Part shown: positions 6,859 through 13,860 of the stretch, piece after piece
How the letters are laid out: the number at the start of each line of letters is the position of its first letter
Numbering within the stretch: the first letter of the stretch is position 1
Position numbers and translations under genes: made by a program
From: an uncultured Peptostreptococcaceae bacterium
Lineage (GTDB): Bacteria; Bacillota; Clostridia; Peptostreptococcales; Anaerovoracaceae
Assembly (NCBI GenBank): GCA_905235115.1
Contig: CAJOKT010000020.1
Span: 1 to 35,329, forward strand
Reading direction: 5' to 3'
Length of the DNA stretch: 35,329 bases
The notes under the pieces: model-generated
Seen by the model: the letters and a program-made list of their open reading frames with translations, nothing else
What the model was told of the DNA's origin: nothing
Database searches by the model: none

Positions 6859-7416
6859 ATGATCACAAGAGATGAAGCATACGAACTGCTCAAAAAATAC
6901 AACGAGGAGGACTTTCACCTGCATCACGGCCGCATGGTGGAAGGCGCAATGAGATATTTTGCACGGAAACTCGGCTACGCGGATGAAGAGGAGTACTGGG
7001 CCATCGTCGGCCTCCTCCATGACATCGACTTCGAGAAGTGGCCCGAGGAGCACTGCATCAAGGCGCCCGAGCTTCTCAGGGAAGCAGGGCTCCCGGAGGA
7101 CATGATCCATGCCATCGTTTCCCACGGTTATGGGGCCTGCGTGGATGTGAAGCCCGAGCGCGAGATGGAAAAGGTGCTCTTTGCCTGCGACGAGCTCACC
7201 GGGCTAATCGGCGCCGCCGCTCTCATGAGGCCCTCCAGATCCTGCCAGGACATGGAGCTCAAGTCCCTCAAAAAAAAATTTAAGGACAAGCATTTCGCTG
7301 CGGGCTGTGACCGCGAGGTCATCCGTCAGGGCGCCGAGATGCTTGGCTGGGATCTGGACTATCTCTTAAGCGAGACGCTGGAAGCCATGAAGCTCTGCGA
7401 GGAGCCGGAGAACTGA
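6859..7416 (+). CDS. HD-domain hydrolase-like protein
   Basis: This 185-residue cytosolic protein carries an HD-superfamily metal-dependent phosphohydrolase domain. The HD pair is H54-D55 in VGLLHDIDFEKWP. An upstream His cluster (HLHH, residues 20-23) and a later His (AIVSHGYG) complete the usual metal ligand pattern. A downstream Asp (ACDELTGLI) also fits. Single-domain proteins of this type are widespread in Clostridia, and their substrates are mostly unknown; nucleotides or phosphoesters are typical of the superfamily. The start has GGGAGGATATC upstream. It is probably co-transcribed with the peroxidase gene. Its transcript would end at the hairpin at 7472-7522, which opens the repeat element. 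Confidence 0.88.
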   Translation: MITRDEAYELLKKYNEEDFHLHHGRMVEGAMRYFARKLGYADEEEYWAIVGLLHDIDFEKWPEEHCIKAPELLREAGLPEDMIHAIVSHGYGACVDVKPEREMEKVLFACDELTGLIGAAALMRPSRSCQDMELKSLKKKFKDKHFAAGCDREVIRQGAEMLGWDLDYLLSETLEAMKLCEEPEN

Positions 7417-7471
7417 CCTGCCCCGGCGGGCCGCCATCATTCAGTCCCCGCGCAGTCAGACAGACGACGAA

Positions 7472-7522
7472 GAGGGGGACTCACAAGGTCTTAATGATGA
7501 CCTTGTGAGCCCCCTCTTTTTT
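7472..7522 (+). terminator. Hairpin H1: terminator opening the left repeat element
   Basis: An 18-bp stem with one bulged A (GAGGGGG-A-CTCACAAGGTC paired with GACCTTGTGAG-CCCCCTC), loop TTAATGAT, then six T. It serves as the terminator of the HD gene. It is related in sequence to the hairpins at 34967-35020 (same strand) and 8274-8319 (opposite strand), with compensatory stem changes. Confidence 0.85.
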
Positions 7523-7630
7523 AACATCCAGAGTGAAATTATTATCTATGCATCAGGTTCTCCTGCTCCGGTACGTCTTATTCTCAAAGAAAGTTTCAGG
7601 ACATACGGGCCCAGTCAAGTCCCCTTTTCA
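7523..7630 (+). repeat. Leader of the 52-bp array, left copy
   Basis: About 108 bases between hairpin H1 and the first 52-bp unit are closely repeated at 35021-35128. Shared blocks include CAGAGTGAAATT, CAGGTTCTCCTGCTCCGGTA, GTTTCAGGAC and CAGTCAAGTCCC. An internal stem-loop (CAGG-TTCT-CCTG) is present in both. No open reading frame is conserved between the two copies. Confidence 0.85.
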
Positions 7631-8202
7631 CCCTGCCTGTAGGAAAAAATCAGCTTTCAGGCAGGGCCAAACGCCAGTTCCGCCCTGCCTGTAGAAAAAA
7701 ATCAGCTTTCAGGCAGGGCCAAACCCCAATTCCACCCTGCCTGTAGAAAAAAATCAGCTTTCAGGCAGGGCCAAACCCCAATTCCACCCTGCCTGTAGAA
7801 AAAAATCAGCTTTCAGGCAGGGCCAAACCCCAGTTCCGCCCTGCCTGTAGAAAAAAATCAGCTTTCAGGCAGGGCCAAACGCCAATTTCACCCTGCCTGT
7901 AGAAAAAAATCAGCTTTCAGGCAGGGCCAAACGCCAATTTCACCCTGCCTGTAGAAAAAAATCAGCTTTCAGGCAGGGCCAAACCCCAATTTCACCCTGC
8001 CTGTAGAAAAAAATCAGCTTTCAGGCAGGGCCAAACGCCAATTCCACCCTGCCTGTAGAAAAAAATCAGCTTTCAGGCAGGGCCAAACGCCAATTTCACC
8101 CTGCCTGTAGAAAAAAATCAGCGTCCAGGCAGGGCCAAACCCCAATTCCACCCTGCCTGTAGAAAAAAATCAGTGTCCAGGCAGGGCAGAACATCAATTT
8201 TG
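7631..8202 (+). repeat. Tandem array of eleven 52-bp palindromic repeats
   Basis: Units start at 7631, 7683, 7735, 7787, 7839, 7891, 7943, 7995, 8047, 8099 and 8151, an exact 52-bp period. Each holds the inverted repeat CCCTGCCTG ... CAGGCAGGG around an 18-base A-rich centre, then a 16-base linker of the CCAAACSCCAATTYCA type. The stems are unchanged in all units; differences fall in the centre (CTTT, CGTC, TGTC) and the linker. The array fills the intergenic space between two convergent genes (HD gene, fatty acid transporter) and encodes nothing recognisable. Confidence 0.95.
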
Positions 8203-8242
8203 CACTGGCAGGGCAGAACATCAATTTTGCACAGGCAGGGCC
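8180..8242 (+). repeat. Degenerate distal end of the array: 27-bp direct repeats
   Basis: After the last complete palindrome, a 27-bp piece beginning GGCAGGGCAGAACATCAATT occurs at 8180-8206 and again at 8207-8233, and a third partial copy GGCAGGGCC follows. These carry only the right arm of the palindrome, as expected from slippage or unequal exchange at the array end. Confidence 0.75.
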
Positions 8243-8273
8243 GTCTTAATAATCGGGATCCCAAAATCAAAGA

Positions 8274-8319
8274 GAGGGTGTCTCTCCAGGCCTGACCAAC
8301 GACCTTTTGAGACACCCTC
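8274..8319 (-). terminator. Hairpin H2: inverted relative of H1, terminator of the transporter gene
   Basis: The perfect 11-bp outer stem GAGGGTGTCTC / GAGACACCCTC is followed on the minus strand by TCTTTGATTTT. Read on the minus strand it aligns with hairpin H3 through the shared CAAAAGGTC and the outer stem. It ends the leftward transcript of the fatty acid transporter and bounds the array on its right side. Confidence 0.75.
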
Positions 8320-8353
8320 TTCGGTATAATAAATTTTGCGCGGTGCGATGCTG

Positions 8354-9727
8354 TTACAGCACGAACCCGAGGAGCAGGAACAGGCCTCCTACTATGATCC
8401 CGGAAACGATCAGAGTGATAACGCAGTATCCCATGATGTCTCTTGCGGAAAGACCTGCGATTCCCAGAGCGGGCAGTGCCCAGAAGGGCTGGATCATGTT
8501 GGTCCAGGAGTCTCCCCAGGCAACGGACATTGCCGTAACTGCAGGGTTGGTTCCGATAGCATCGCCTGCGGGCATCATGATGGAGCCCTGAACTGTCCAC
8601 TGTCCTCCGCCGGAGGGAATGAAGAAGTTAAGGAATCCGGATGCCAGGAACGAGAACAGCGGATATGTCCTTACCGTGGAGATCTGGACGAAGAAGTCGG
8701 AGATCACGATGGCCAGTGACTCGCCGGTGCCGCCTTCAGCAAGCTTGAAGGTCATGATACCCATGATCCCCGCGTAGAAGGGGAACTGAAGTATGATGCC
8801 GGCAGCGCCTTTGCAGGCGTTCTCGATGGCTTTGACGTAAGCGATGGGTGTCCTGTGGAACAGGATGCCCAGGATAAGGAATATGAAGTTTACCGTGTTC
8901 AGGTCGATGTTGATCCCCTTGTGGATGAAGAACCAGACCATGTAGATGAGACCGGCGATGACGATGATGTAGGAGAGTATGGCGCTCTGTTCCATCTTTT
9001 CCGCAGGGGTCTCAGGTCTTGCAACGGAGTACTCGTGCTCTTCCAGAAGCTTCGGATCTACCAGGTGCACCTCGTTGGGAGCCGGATGGATCTTGGCGAG
9101 AAGCAGCGGCATGAATACGAGGATCAGCACACACATGAGGATGTTCCACCATGAGAAGATGGTCTCCGTGATGGGAATAAGGTCAGCTGTGTAGTCTCCC
9201 ACTGTCCACTGTCCGCCTTCTGTGGTAGCTGTGGCTACTGCCAGAGGAATGGAACCGGAGAAACCGGCGTGCCATACCACGAATCCGGAATAAGCGGAAG
9301 CGATGAGCAGTCTGTAGTCGACTCCCTGGCACTGACGTGCGATCTCCTTGGCCAGGATGGCGCCTACTACCAGTCCGAATCCCCAGTTGATCCAGCATGC
9401 GATGGTTGAGATAAAGGCTGTCATGAAGATGGCCTTCTTGGGGGAGGAGGAAGCTGAGCGGGCTATGATCCTGATGACTTTCTTGATGGCGGGAGCGTTA
9501 GCAAAAGCATCGCCCAGCACCAGAACGAGCACCATCTGCATGGAGAATCCGAGAAGTGCCCAGACACCGCCTGCCCAACCCTTGATGATGATATCCAGCG
9601 GAGAAGCTCCCGTCGCGGGGATGGCACCGATGAATACGATGATGGTCAGGACGATGCAGAAGATGTACGGATCCGGAAGGAACCTGTTTACCAGGGATAC
9701 GCATCCGTCGGTAAATTTCTTAAACAT
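8354..9727 (-). CDS. Short-chain fatty acid transporter, AtoE family
   Basis: This is an integral membrane protein of 457 residues with about a dozen hydrophobic segments. The family signature is the C-terminal FFIPSGGGQWTVQGSIMMPA block, with a matching N-terminal half motif, ACWINWGFGLVVGAILAKEI. Such proteins (AtoE, COG2031) are thought to move short-chain fatty acids such as butyrate or acetoacetate across the cytoplasmic membrane. The start is set at ATG 9727, because AAAGGGTGATC lies just upstream. An in-frame ATG at 9772 would add 15 residues without a ribosome site and would sit upstream of the -10 box. A minus-strand promoter with an overlapping inverted repeat precedes it, and hairpin H2 ends it. 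No CoA-transferase or thiolase gene is adjacent. Confidence 0.9.
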   Translation of the reverse strand: MFKKFTDGCVSLVNRFLPDPYIFCIVLTIIVFIGAIPATGASPLDIIIKGWAGGVWALLGFSMQMVLVLVLGDAFANAPAIKKVIRIIARSASSSPKKAIFMTAFISTIACWINWGFGLVVGAILAKEIARQCQGVDYRLLIASAYSGFVVWHAGFSGSIPLAVATATTEGGQWTVGDYTADLIPITETIFSWWNILMCVLILVFMPLLLAKIHPAPNEVHLVDPKLLEEHEYSVARPETPAEKMEQSAILSYIIVIAGLIYMVWFFIHKGINIDLNTVNFIFLILGILFHRTPIAYVKAIENACKGAAGIILQFPFYAGIMGIMTFKLAEGGTGESLAIVISDFFVQISTVRTYPLFSFLASGFLNFFIPSGGGQWTVQGSIMMPAGDAIGTNPAVTAMSVAWGDSWTNMIQPFWALPALGIAGLSARDIMGYCVITLIVSGIIVGGLFLLLGFVL

Positions 9728-9752
9728 TTGATCACCCTTTAAAATACCTTTC

Positions 9753-9790
9753 ATTATAGAAATCGTCCGCAAAATGATAAAAACTTATCA
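9753..9790 (-). promoter_or_regulatory. Promoter and possible operator of the fatty acid transporter
   Basis: On the minus strand a TATAAT -10 box (complement of 9753-9758) lies 17 bp from TTTATC (complement of 9776-9781). The perfect inverted repeat TGATAA-AAAC-TTATCA at 9775-9790 covers the -35 box and is a candidate repressor site. Confidence 0.6.
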
Positions 9791-9834
9791 AACAAACGCG
9801 GCGCTGAGATATAATTACAAGGGTATATTGCCAC

Positions 9835-9850
9835 AAATCGTGCACGATTT
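9835..9850. promoter_or_regulatory. Perfect 16-bp palindrome, unknown binding site
   Basis: AAATCGTGCACGATTT is an uninterrupted palindrome in the space between the divergent transporter and xpt genes. A TATAAT at 9810-9815 lies nearby without a good -35 box. The rest of 9791-10003 shows no convincing gene. Confidence 0.4.
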
Positions 9851-10003
9851 CAACTTTGCCGGGACCGCGGGAAGCCTTGATTTTCATGTATTTTTTGGAG
9901 TACATTTCGGGGCGCAAAAAATCCTGTCCTGGCCTCACAAAAACCGCCTCGCTGTTTTTATTGCCTCCCCACAAAACCCGGGAACCTCCGGCCCCGCCTC
10001 CCC

Positions 10004-10032
10004 TTGATAGAACCGCCATTTAGTTGTAGAAT
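10004..10032 (+). promoter_or_regulatory. Promoter of xpt
   Basis: TTGATA (10004-10009), a 17-bp spacer and TAGAAT (10027-10032). The leader to the ATG at 10066 is only about 27 bases, so no purine riboswitch can fit in this transcript. Confidence 0.8.
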
Positions 10033-10065
10033 ATGTCTTGCGAGAGACCACAAGGAGGCGTCGTC

Positions 10066-10641
10066 ATGGAGAAACTCAAGCAGAGGATACTTACGGAAGG
10101 CGTGGCCGTCGGATCCGACAGGATCAACGTGGACGGTTTCATAAACCACAGGATAGACACGGCTTTCATGGATGAGATAGGGCAGGAGTTCGCGAGGAGA
10201 TTCGAAGGAGTCAAGGTGGACAAGATACTGACCGTGGAGGCCAGCGGCATAGGGATCGCCGTGGCAGCGGCCAGATATTTCGGCTTCGTTCCGGTGGTAT
10301 TCGCCAAGAAGGCCAAGCCCAACACCATGACGGGGGACGTCTATCAGGCTCCCTGCATGTCCTTCACCAAGCAGACTCTGAACGAGATTACCGTGGCGAA
10401 GAAGCATATCTGCGCGGGTGAGCGTATATTGATAATAGACGATTTCCTGGCTCACGGAGAAGCCGCGAAGGCTCTCTGCTCCATAGTGGAGCAGGCGGGT
10501 GCGGAGGTGGCCGGCATAGGCATCGTGATCTCCAAGGATTTCCAGGGCGGGAAGGCTGCGCTGGAGGAGGAGGGCTATCGGGTGGAGACTCTCGCCTCCG
10601 TAAAGTCCATGGACGACGGCAAGGTCACGTTCTGCGAATGA
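10066..10641 (+). CDS. xpt: Xanthine phosphoribosyltransferase
   Basis: This 191-residue type I phosphoribosyltransferase converts xanthine and PRPP to XMP in purine salvage. The PRPP-binding motif is ILIIDDFLAHGEAAKAL, with the acidic pair D125-D126. The opening MEKLKQRILTEGVAVG and the VEASGIGIAVAAARYFG segment are typical of Xpt and distinguish it from Hpt and Apt. The start at 10066 is chosen over the in-frame start at 10033 because AAGGAGG lies 8-10 bases upstream and Xpt homology begins there. In Bacillus and many Clostridia xpt is under a guanine riboswitch; here the leader is too short and no such element is seen. A nucleoside transporter operon follows downstream behind a terminator. 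Confidence 0.94.
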   Translation: MEKLKQRILTEGVAVGSDRINVDGFINHRIDTAFMDEIGQEFARRFEGVKVDKILTVEASGIGIAVAAARYFGFVPVVFAKKAKPNTMTGDVYQAPCMSFTKQTLNEITVAKKHICAGERILIIDDFLAHGEAAKALCSIVEQAGAEVAGIGIVISKDFQGGKAALEEEGYRVETLASVKSMDDGKVTFCE

Positions 10642-10660
10642 AACACATTAATATGAAGGA

Positions 10661-10696
10661 AAGCGTTCGGTAGTAGCCGAACGCTTGCATTTTTTG
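10661..10696 (+). terminator. Intrinsic terminator after xpt
   Basis: A perfect 10-bp stem (AAGCGTTCGG / CCGAACGCTT, loop TAGTAG) is followed by GCA and six T. Confidence 0.9.
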
Positions 10697-10729
10697 AGCC
10701 CTGAAAAGCCTCTTGTGGGGCTAATTTTT

Positions 10730-10759
10730 TTGCGCCGGAGGTAGCCCCGGGTGTATAAT
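10730..10759 (+). promoter_or_regulatory. Promoter of the nucleoside transporter operon
   Basis: A consensus TATAAT (10754-10759) lies 18 bp after TTGCGC (10730-10735). The -35 box forms the end of a TTTTTTGCGC motif that recurs in other intergenic regions of the window. Confidence 0.6.
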
Positions 10760-10829
10760 ATAAACGGATGAAAATCCCGATAATTCTTGAAAAAAATACC
10801 GTAAGTATCTATTTAAGGAGAAGAGCAAC

Positions 10830-12059
10830 ATGAAGAAATTTTTAGCGATCTTACTTATCCTTGCAATGGTATTCACATTTGCAGCCTGCGGATCCGGCGG
10901 AGGTTCCGATGAGCCTCAGGGCGAGCCCGAGGACGAAGTCGTAAAGGTGGGCATGGTCTGCATCGGCGACGACAACGCAGCCTACGACAGAAACTTCTAC
11001 ATGGCAGCTGACGCAGCCAAGGCGAGACTTGCCGAGGAAGGCATCAACGTCGAGTGGATATACACCTACAATCATCCCGAGGGAGACCCCGTCGCGGTGG
11101 ACTGCGAAGAGCTTGCAGGCGCCGGATGCGTGGCTGTTTTCTGCAACTCCTACGGACAGGAGCCCAAGATGCTGACAGTCGCTGCCGATTATCCCGACGT
11201 GATCTTTGCAGGACTTACAAACGAGGGATCCTGGAAGGACAAGCTGGACAACACCGTAAACGCATTCCCCTCCATCTATGAAGGAAGATATCTTGCAGGC
11301 GTTGCCGCAGGAATGAAGCTCCAGGAAATGATCGACAACGGCGAGATCGAAGCTGACGAAGCAGTCATCGGATACGTCGGAGCATACACCTTCGCGGAAG
11401 TTATCTCCGGATATACAGCATTCTATCTTGGCGCCAAGTCCATCTGCCCCACAGCGACCATGCTCGTAGAGTTCATCGGTTCATGGGGAGATCCCACCAT
11501 GGAAGCCAATACCGCTCAGGACCTGATCGACAGAGGCGCGGTGCTGATCTCACAGCACTCCGACTCCACCACACCGGCTACCACAGCTCAGGCCAACGGA
11601 GTTCCTCACGTAGGATACAACATCTCCATGTCTGACGTGGCACCCGAAGCATCCATCGTTTCCTCCAGGATCGACTGGACCAACTACTTCTGCTACGTGA
11701 TCAGATCCATCGTCAACGGCGAGAAGGTCGACCAGGATTACTGCCAGCACGGTCTCAAGGACGGCGACGTAGTTCTCACAGAGATCAACGAGAGCGTGGC
11801 CGCGCCCGGCACAGTGAGCAAGGTCGCTGAGATCAGAGCACAGCTTGAAGAGGGAACCCTTCAGGTATTCGACACATCCACATTCACAGTGGGCGGACAG
11901 CCTGTCACCACAGCATTCGCCCTGGACACCGACGGAGACTTCGTGGCAGATTCAGAGGAAGCCGTGTTCGACGGAGCATTCCATGAATCATATTTCCAGT
12001 CTGCCCCTTACTTCGCACTGAGAATAGACGGAATCACCCTCGTTAACGAGGCTTACTGA
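10830..12059 (+). CDS. BMP-family nucleoside-binding lipoprotein
   Basis: This 409-residue substrate-binding protein of the basic membrane protein (BMP/PnrA/BmpA) family is anchored to the outer face of the membrane. The signal peptide MKKFLAILLILAMVFTFAAC ends in a lipobox with the lipidated Cys at residue 20. Family features are the VCIGDDNAAYDRNF segment, IFAGLTNEG, the AGVAAG motif, and IGYVGA followed by FAEVISGYTAF. BMP proteins bind purine or other nucleosides. The gene has a strong AAGGAG site and is followed by the ATPase and two permease genes. A hairpin in the 67-base gap after it probably attenuates transcription, so that the binding protein is made in excess. Its signal peptide is nearly the same as that of the peptide-binding protein at 21747-23510. 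Confidence 0.93.
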   Translation: MKKFLAILLILAMVFTFAACGSGGGSDEPQGEPEDEVVKVGMVCIGDDNAAYDRNFYMAADAAKARLAEEGINVEWIYTYNHPEGDPVAVDCEELAGAGCVAVFCNSYGQEPKMLTVAADYPDVIFAGLTNEGSWKDKLDNTVNAFPSIYEGRYLAGVAAGMKLQEMIDNGEIEADEAVIGYVGAYTFAEVISGYTAFYLGAKSICPTATMLVEFIGSWGDPTMEANTAQDLIDRGAVLISQHSDSTTPATTAQANGVPHVGYNISMSDVAPEASIVSSRIDWTNYFCYVIRSIVNGEKVDQDYCQHGLKDGDVVLTEINESVAAPGTVSKVAEIRAQLEEGTLQVFDTSTFTVGGQPVTTAFALDTDGDFVADSEEAVFDGAFHESYFQSAPYFALRIDGITLVNEAY

Positions 12060-12070
12060 TCTTCTGCAAA

Positions 12071-12109
12071 AAAAACACCGGGAGGGGGCTGAACCCCTTC
12101 CCGGGTTTT
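12071..12109 (+). terminator. Attenuating hairpin inside the nucleoside transporter operon
   Basis: The stem CCGGGAGGGG / CCCCTTCCCGG has one bulged T, is preceded by eight A and followed by GTTTTGATTTT. It probably lowers read-through from the binding-protein gene into the ATPase gene. Confidence 0.7.
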
Positions 12110-12126
12110 GATTTTAAGGAGACGAA

Positions 12127-13860
12127 ATGACACAAAATCATGCAGTTGAATTCAAAGGCATCTCCAAGAGCTTTGGCCACAAGGTAGCCAACGAAAAGGT
12201 GGATCTTTACCTTGACAGAGGCGTGATCATGAGCCTTCTTGGGGAGAACGGATCCGGCAAGACCACCCTCATGAACATGCTGGCCGGAATATATTTTCCC
12301 GATGAGGGGGAGATCTTCATCGACGGCAGGCCCGTGGTGATCAGGTCTCCCAAGGACGCTTTCGACAACGGGATCGGAATGATCCACCAGCACTTCAAAC
12401 TGGTGGATGTTTTTACCGCTGCCGAAAACATCGTCCTGGGCCTTAAGGAAGGGGGCAAACTGGACCGCAGGAAGGTTTCCGCGAAGGTCCGCGGGATAGC
12501 AGAAAAATACGGGTTCGAGATCGATCCCGACAAGAAGATATATGAGATGTCCGTGTCCGAGAAGCAGACCGTTGAGATCATCAAGGTGCTGTACCGAGGA
12601 GCGGATATTTTGATCCTGGATGAGCCCACAGCCGTACTGACGCCCCAGGAGACGGGCAAGCTCTTCAAGGTCCTGAAGGCCATGAGGGCGGACGGCAAGT
12701 CCATCATCCTGATAACCCATAAGCTCAACGAGGTCATGGAGATCTCCGACGTGGTTGCGGTGCTCAGGAAGGGACAGCACGTGGCGACGGTCAGGACGGC
12801 TGAGACCAACGAAAAGGAGCTGACGGAGATGATGGTGGGACACACCGTGTCCATGGACATCGACAGGCCACTTCCCGTGGATCCCAAGCCCAGACTCACC
12901 GTGGCGGGACTCACCGTGAAGGACAGCGAGGGAGTCACCAAGCTGGACGACGTGGGTCTGGTGGCCTACGGCGGAGAGATCCTGGGGATCGCGGGGATCG
13001 CAGGCTCCGGCCAGAAAGAGCTTCTGGAAGCCATCGCCGGTCTCCGCCACATCCAGAAGGGCTCCATAATCTACACTCCTGAGCACGAGGCTCCCGCAGA
13101 ACTTGTGGGCAAGTCTCCCATGGAGATCAAGGAGGCCGGCGTTGCCCTGGCCTTCGTCCCCGAAGACCGTCTGGGCATGGGCCTTGTGGGCGGCATGGGA
13201 ATGACCGGCAACATGATGCTCCGCTCCTGGAACAAAGGCAGGGGGATATTCGTGGACACTAAGGCTCCCGAGAAACTGGCCGAAAAGGTCCTGGAAAACC
13301 TGGACGTCCAGACCCCGGGAATCGACTACCCCGTACGCAAATTATCGGGAGGAAACGTCCAGAAAGTGCTGGTAGGCCGTGAGATCGCCTCGGCCCCCTC
13401 CGTCCTCATGAGCGCCTACGCCGTGAGAGGCCTGGACATCAACACCTCCTACACCATATACAACCTGATGACCGAGCAAAAGATGAAAGGCGTGGCCGTG
13501 ATCTTCGTAGGCGAGGATCTGGACGTGCTGCTGGAACTTTGCGACAGGATCCTGGTGCTCTGCGGAGGCAGGGTCTCCGGCGTGGTAGACGCCCGCAAGG
13601 CCACCAAGGAACAGATAGGTCTGATGATGACCTCCACAGACTTCATCCACTCAAGCCCGATGCCCGGGGAGACCATTTCCCAGGCAGAGGCCATGGTGGC
13701 CAAAGCCAGGGAGGAAGAGGAAAGGCTGGCCCGGGAGGAGGCAGCCCGGGAGGCCGAAGCTGCGGCGCAGGCAGCTGCTCAGGCGGCCGGGACCGTGGCT
13801 GAGACCGCAGTTCAGGCGGCCCCGGAGGATGCAGAAAAGGAGGTGGAGAAGAATGACTGA
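12127..13860 (+). CDS. Nucleoside ABC transporter ATP-binding protein (NupO/YufO type, two ABC domains)
   Basis: This 577-residue cytoplasmic ATPase has two fused ABC cassettes, as in sugar and nucleoside importers of the CUT2/BMP class. Domain 1 has Walker A GENGSGKT (39-46), an MSVSEKQTVEI signature and Walker B LILDEPTAVL (about 162-171). Domain 2 has a degenerate Walker A (GIAGSGQKELLEA), the LSGGN signature (406-410) and, in place of Walker B, SVLMSAYAVRGLDI. A degenerate second site is normal for this class. After about residue 515 there is an unusual charged, Ala/Glu-rich tail of about 60 residues, probably helical. Its last codons contain the ribosome site of the next gene, and the stop overlaps that gene's start. 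Confidence 0.93.
   Translation: MTQNHAVEFKGISKSFGHKVANEKVDLYLDRGVIMSLLGENGSGKTTLMNMLAGIYFPDEGEIFIDGRPVVIRSPKDAFDNGIGMIHQHFKLVDVFTAAENIVLGLKEGGKLDRRKVSAKVRGIAEKYGFEIDPDKKIYEMSVSEKQTVEIIKVLYRGADILILDEPTAVLTPQETGKLFKVLKAMRADGKSIILITHKLNEVMEISDVVAVLRKGQHVATVRTAETNEKELTEMMVGHTVSMDIDRPLPVDPKPRLTVAGLTVKDSEGVTKLDDVGLVAYGGEILGIAGIAGSGQKELLEAIAGLRHIQKGSIIYTPEHEAPAELVGKSPMEIKEAGVALAFVPEDRLGMGLVGGMGMTGNMMLRSWNKGRGIFVDTKAPEKLAEKVLENLDVQTPGIDYPVRKLSGGNVQKVLVGREIASAPSVLMSAYAVRGLDINTSYTIYNLMTEQKMKGVAVIFVGEDLDVLLELCDRILVLCGGRVSGVVDARKATKEQIGLMMTSTDFIHSSPMPGETISQAEAMVAKAREEEERLAREEAAREAEAAAQAAAQAAGTVAETAVQAAPEDAEKEVEKND

Noticed and set aside
7631-8202. CRISPR array
   Set aside because: The 16-base linkers are near-identical rather than unique, the period includes a full palindrome with a long A-rich centre, and no cas gene is present. 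It is a tandem palindromic repeat, not a spacer array.
8118-8600. 160-residue minus-strand reading frame over the array and transporter gene
   Set aside because: It runs from the transporter gene in the wrong frame into the repeats, has no ribosome site and contains repeated CQCKIDVLPC translations of the 52-bp unit.
9774-10007. 77-residue plus-strand frame between the transporter and xpt
   Set aside because: It has no ribosome site, no family resemblance, and an odd composition spanning the palindrome and the xpt -35 box.
9791-10065. Guanine riboswitch upstream of xpt
   Set aside because: The xpt promoter at 10004-10032 leaves a leader of about 27 bases, and no TATA...purine-aptamer core is seen upstream.
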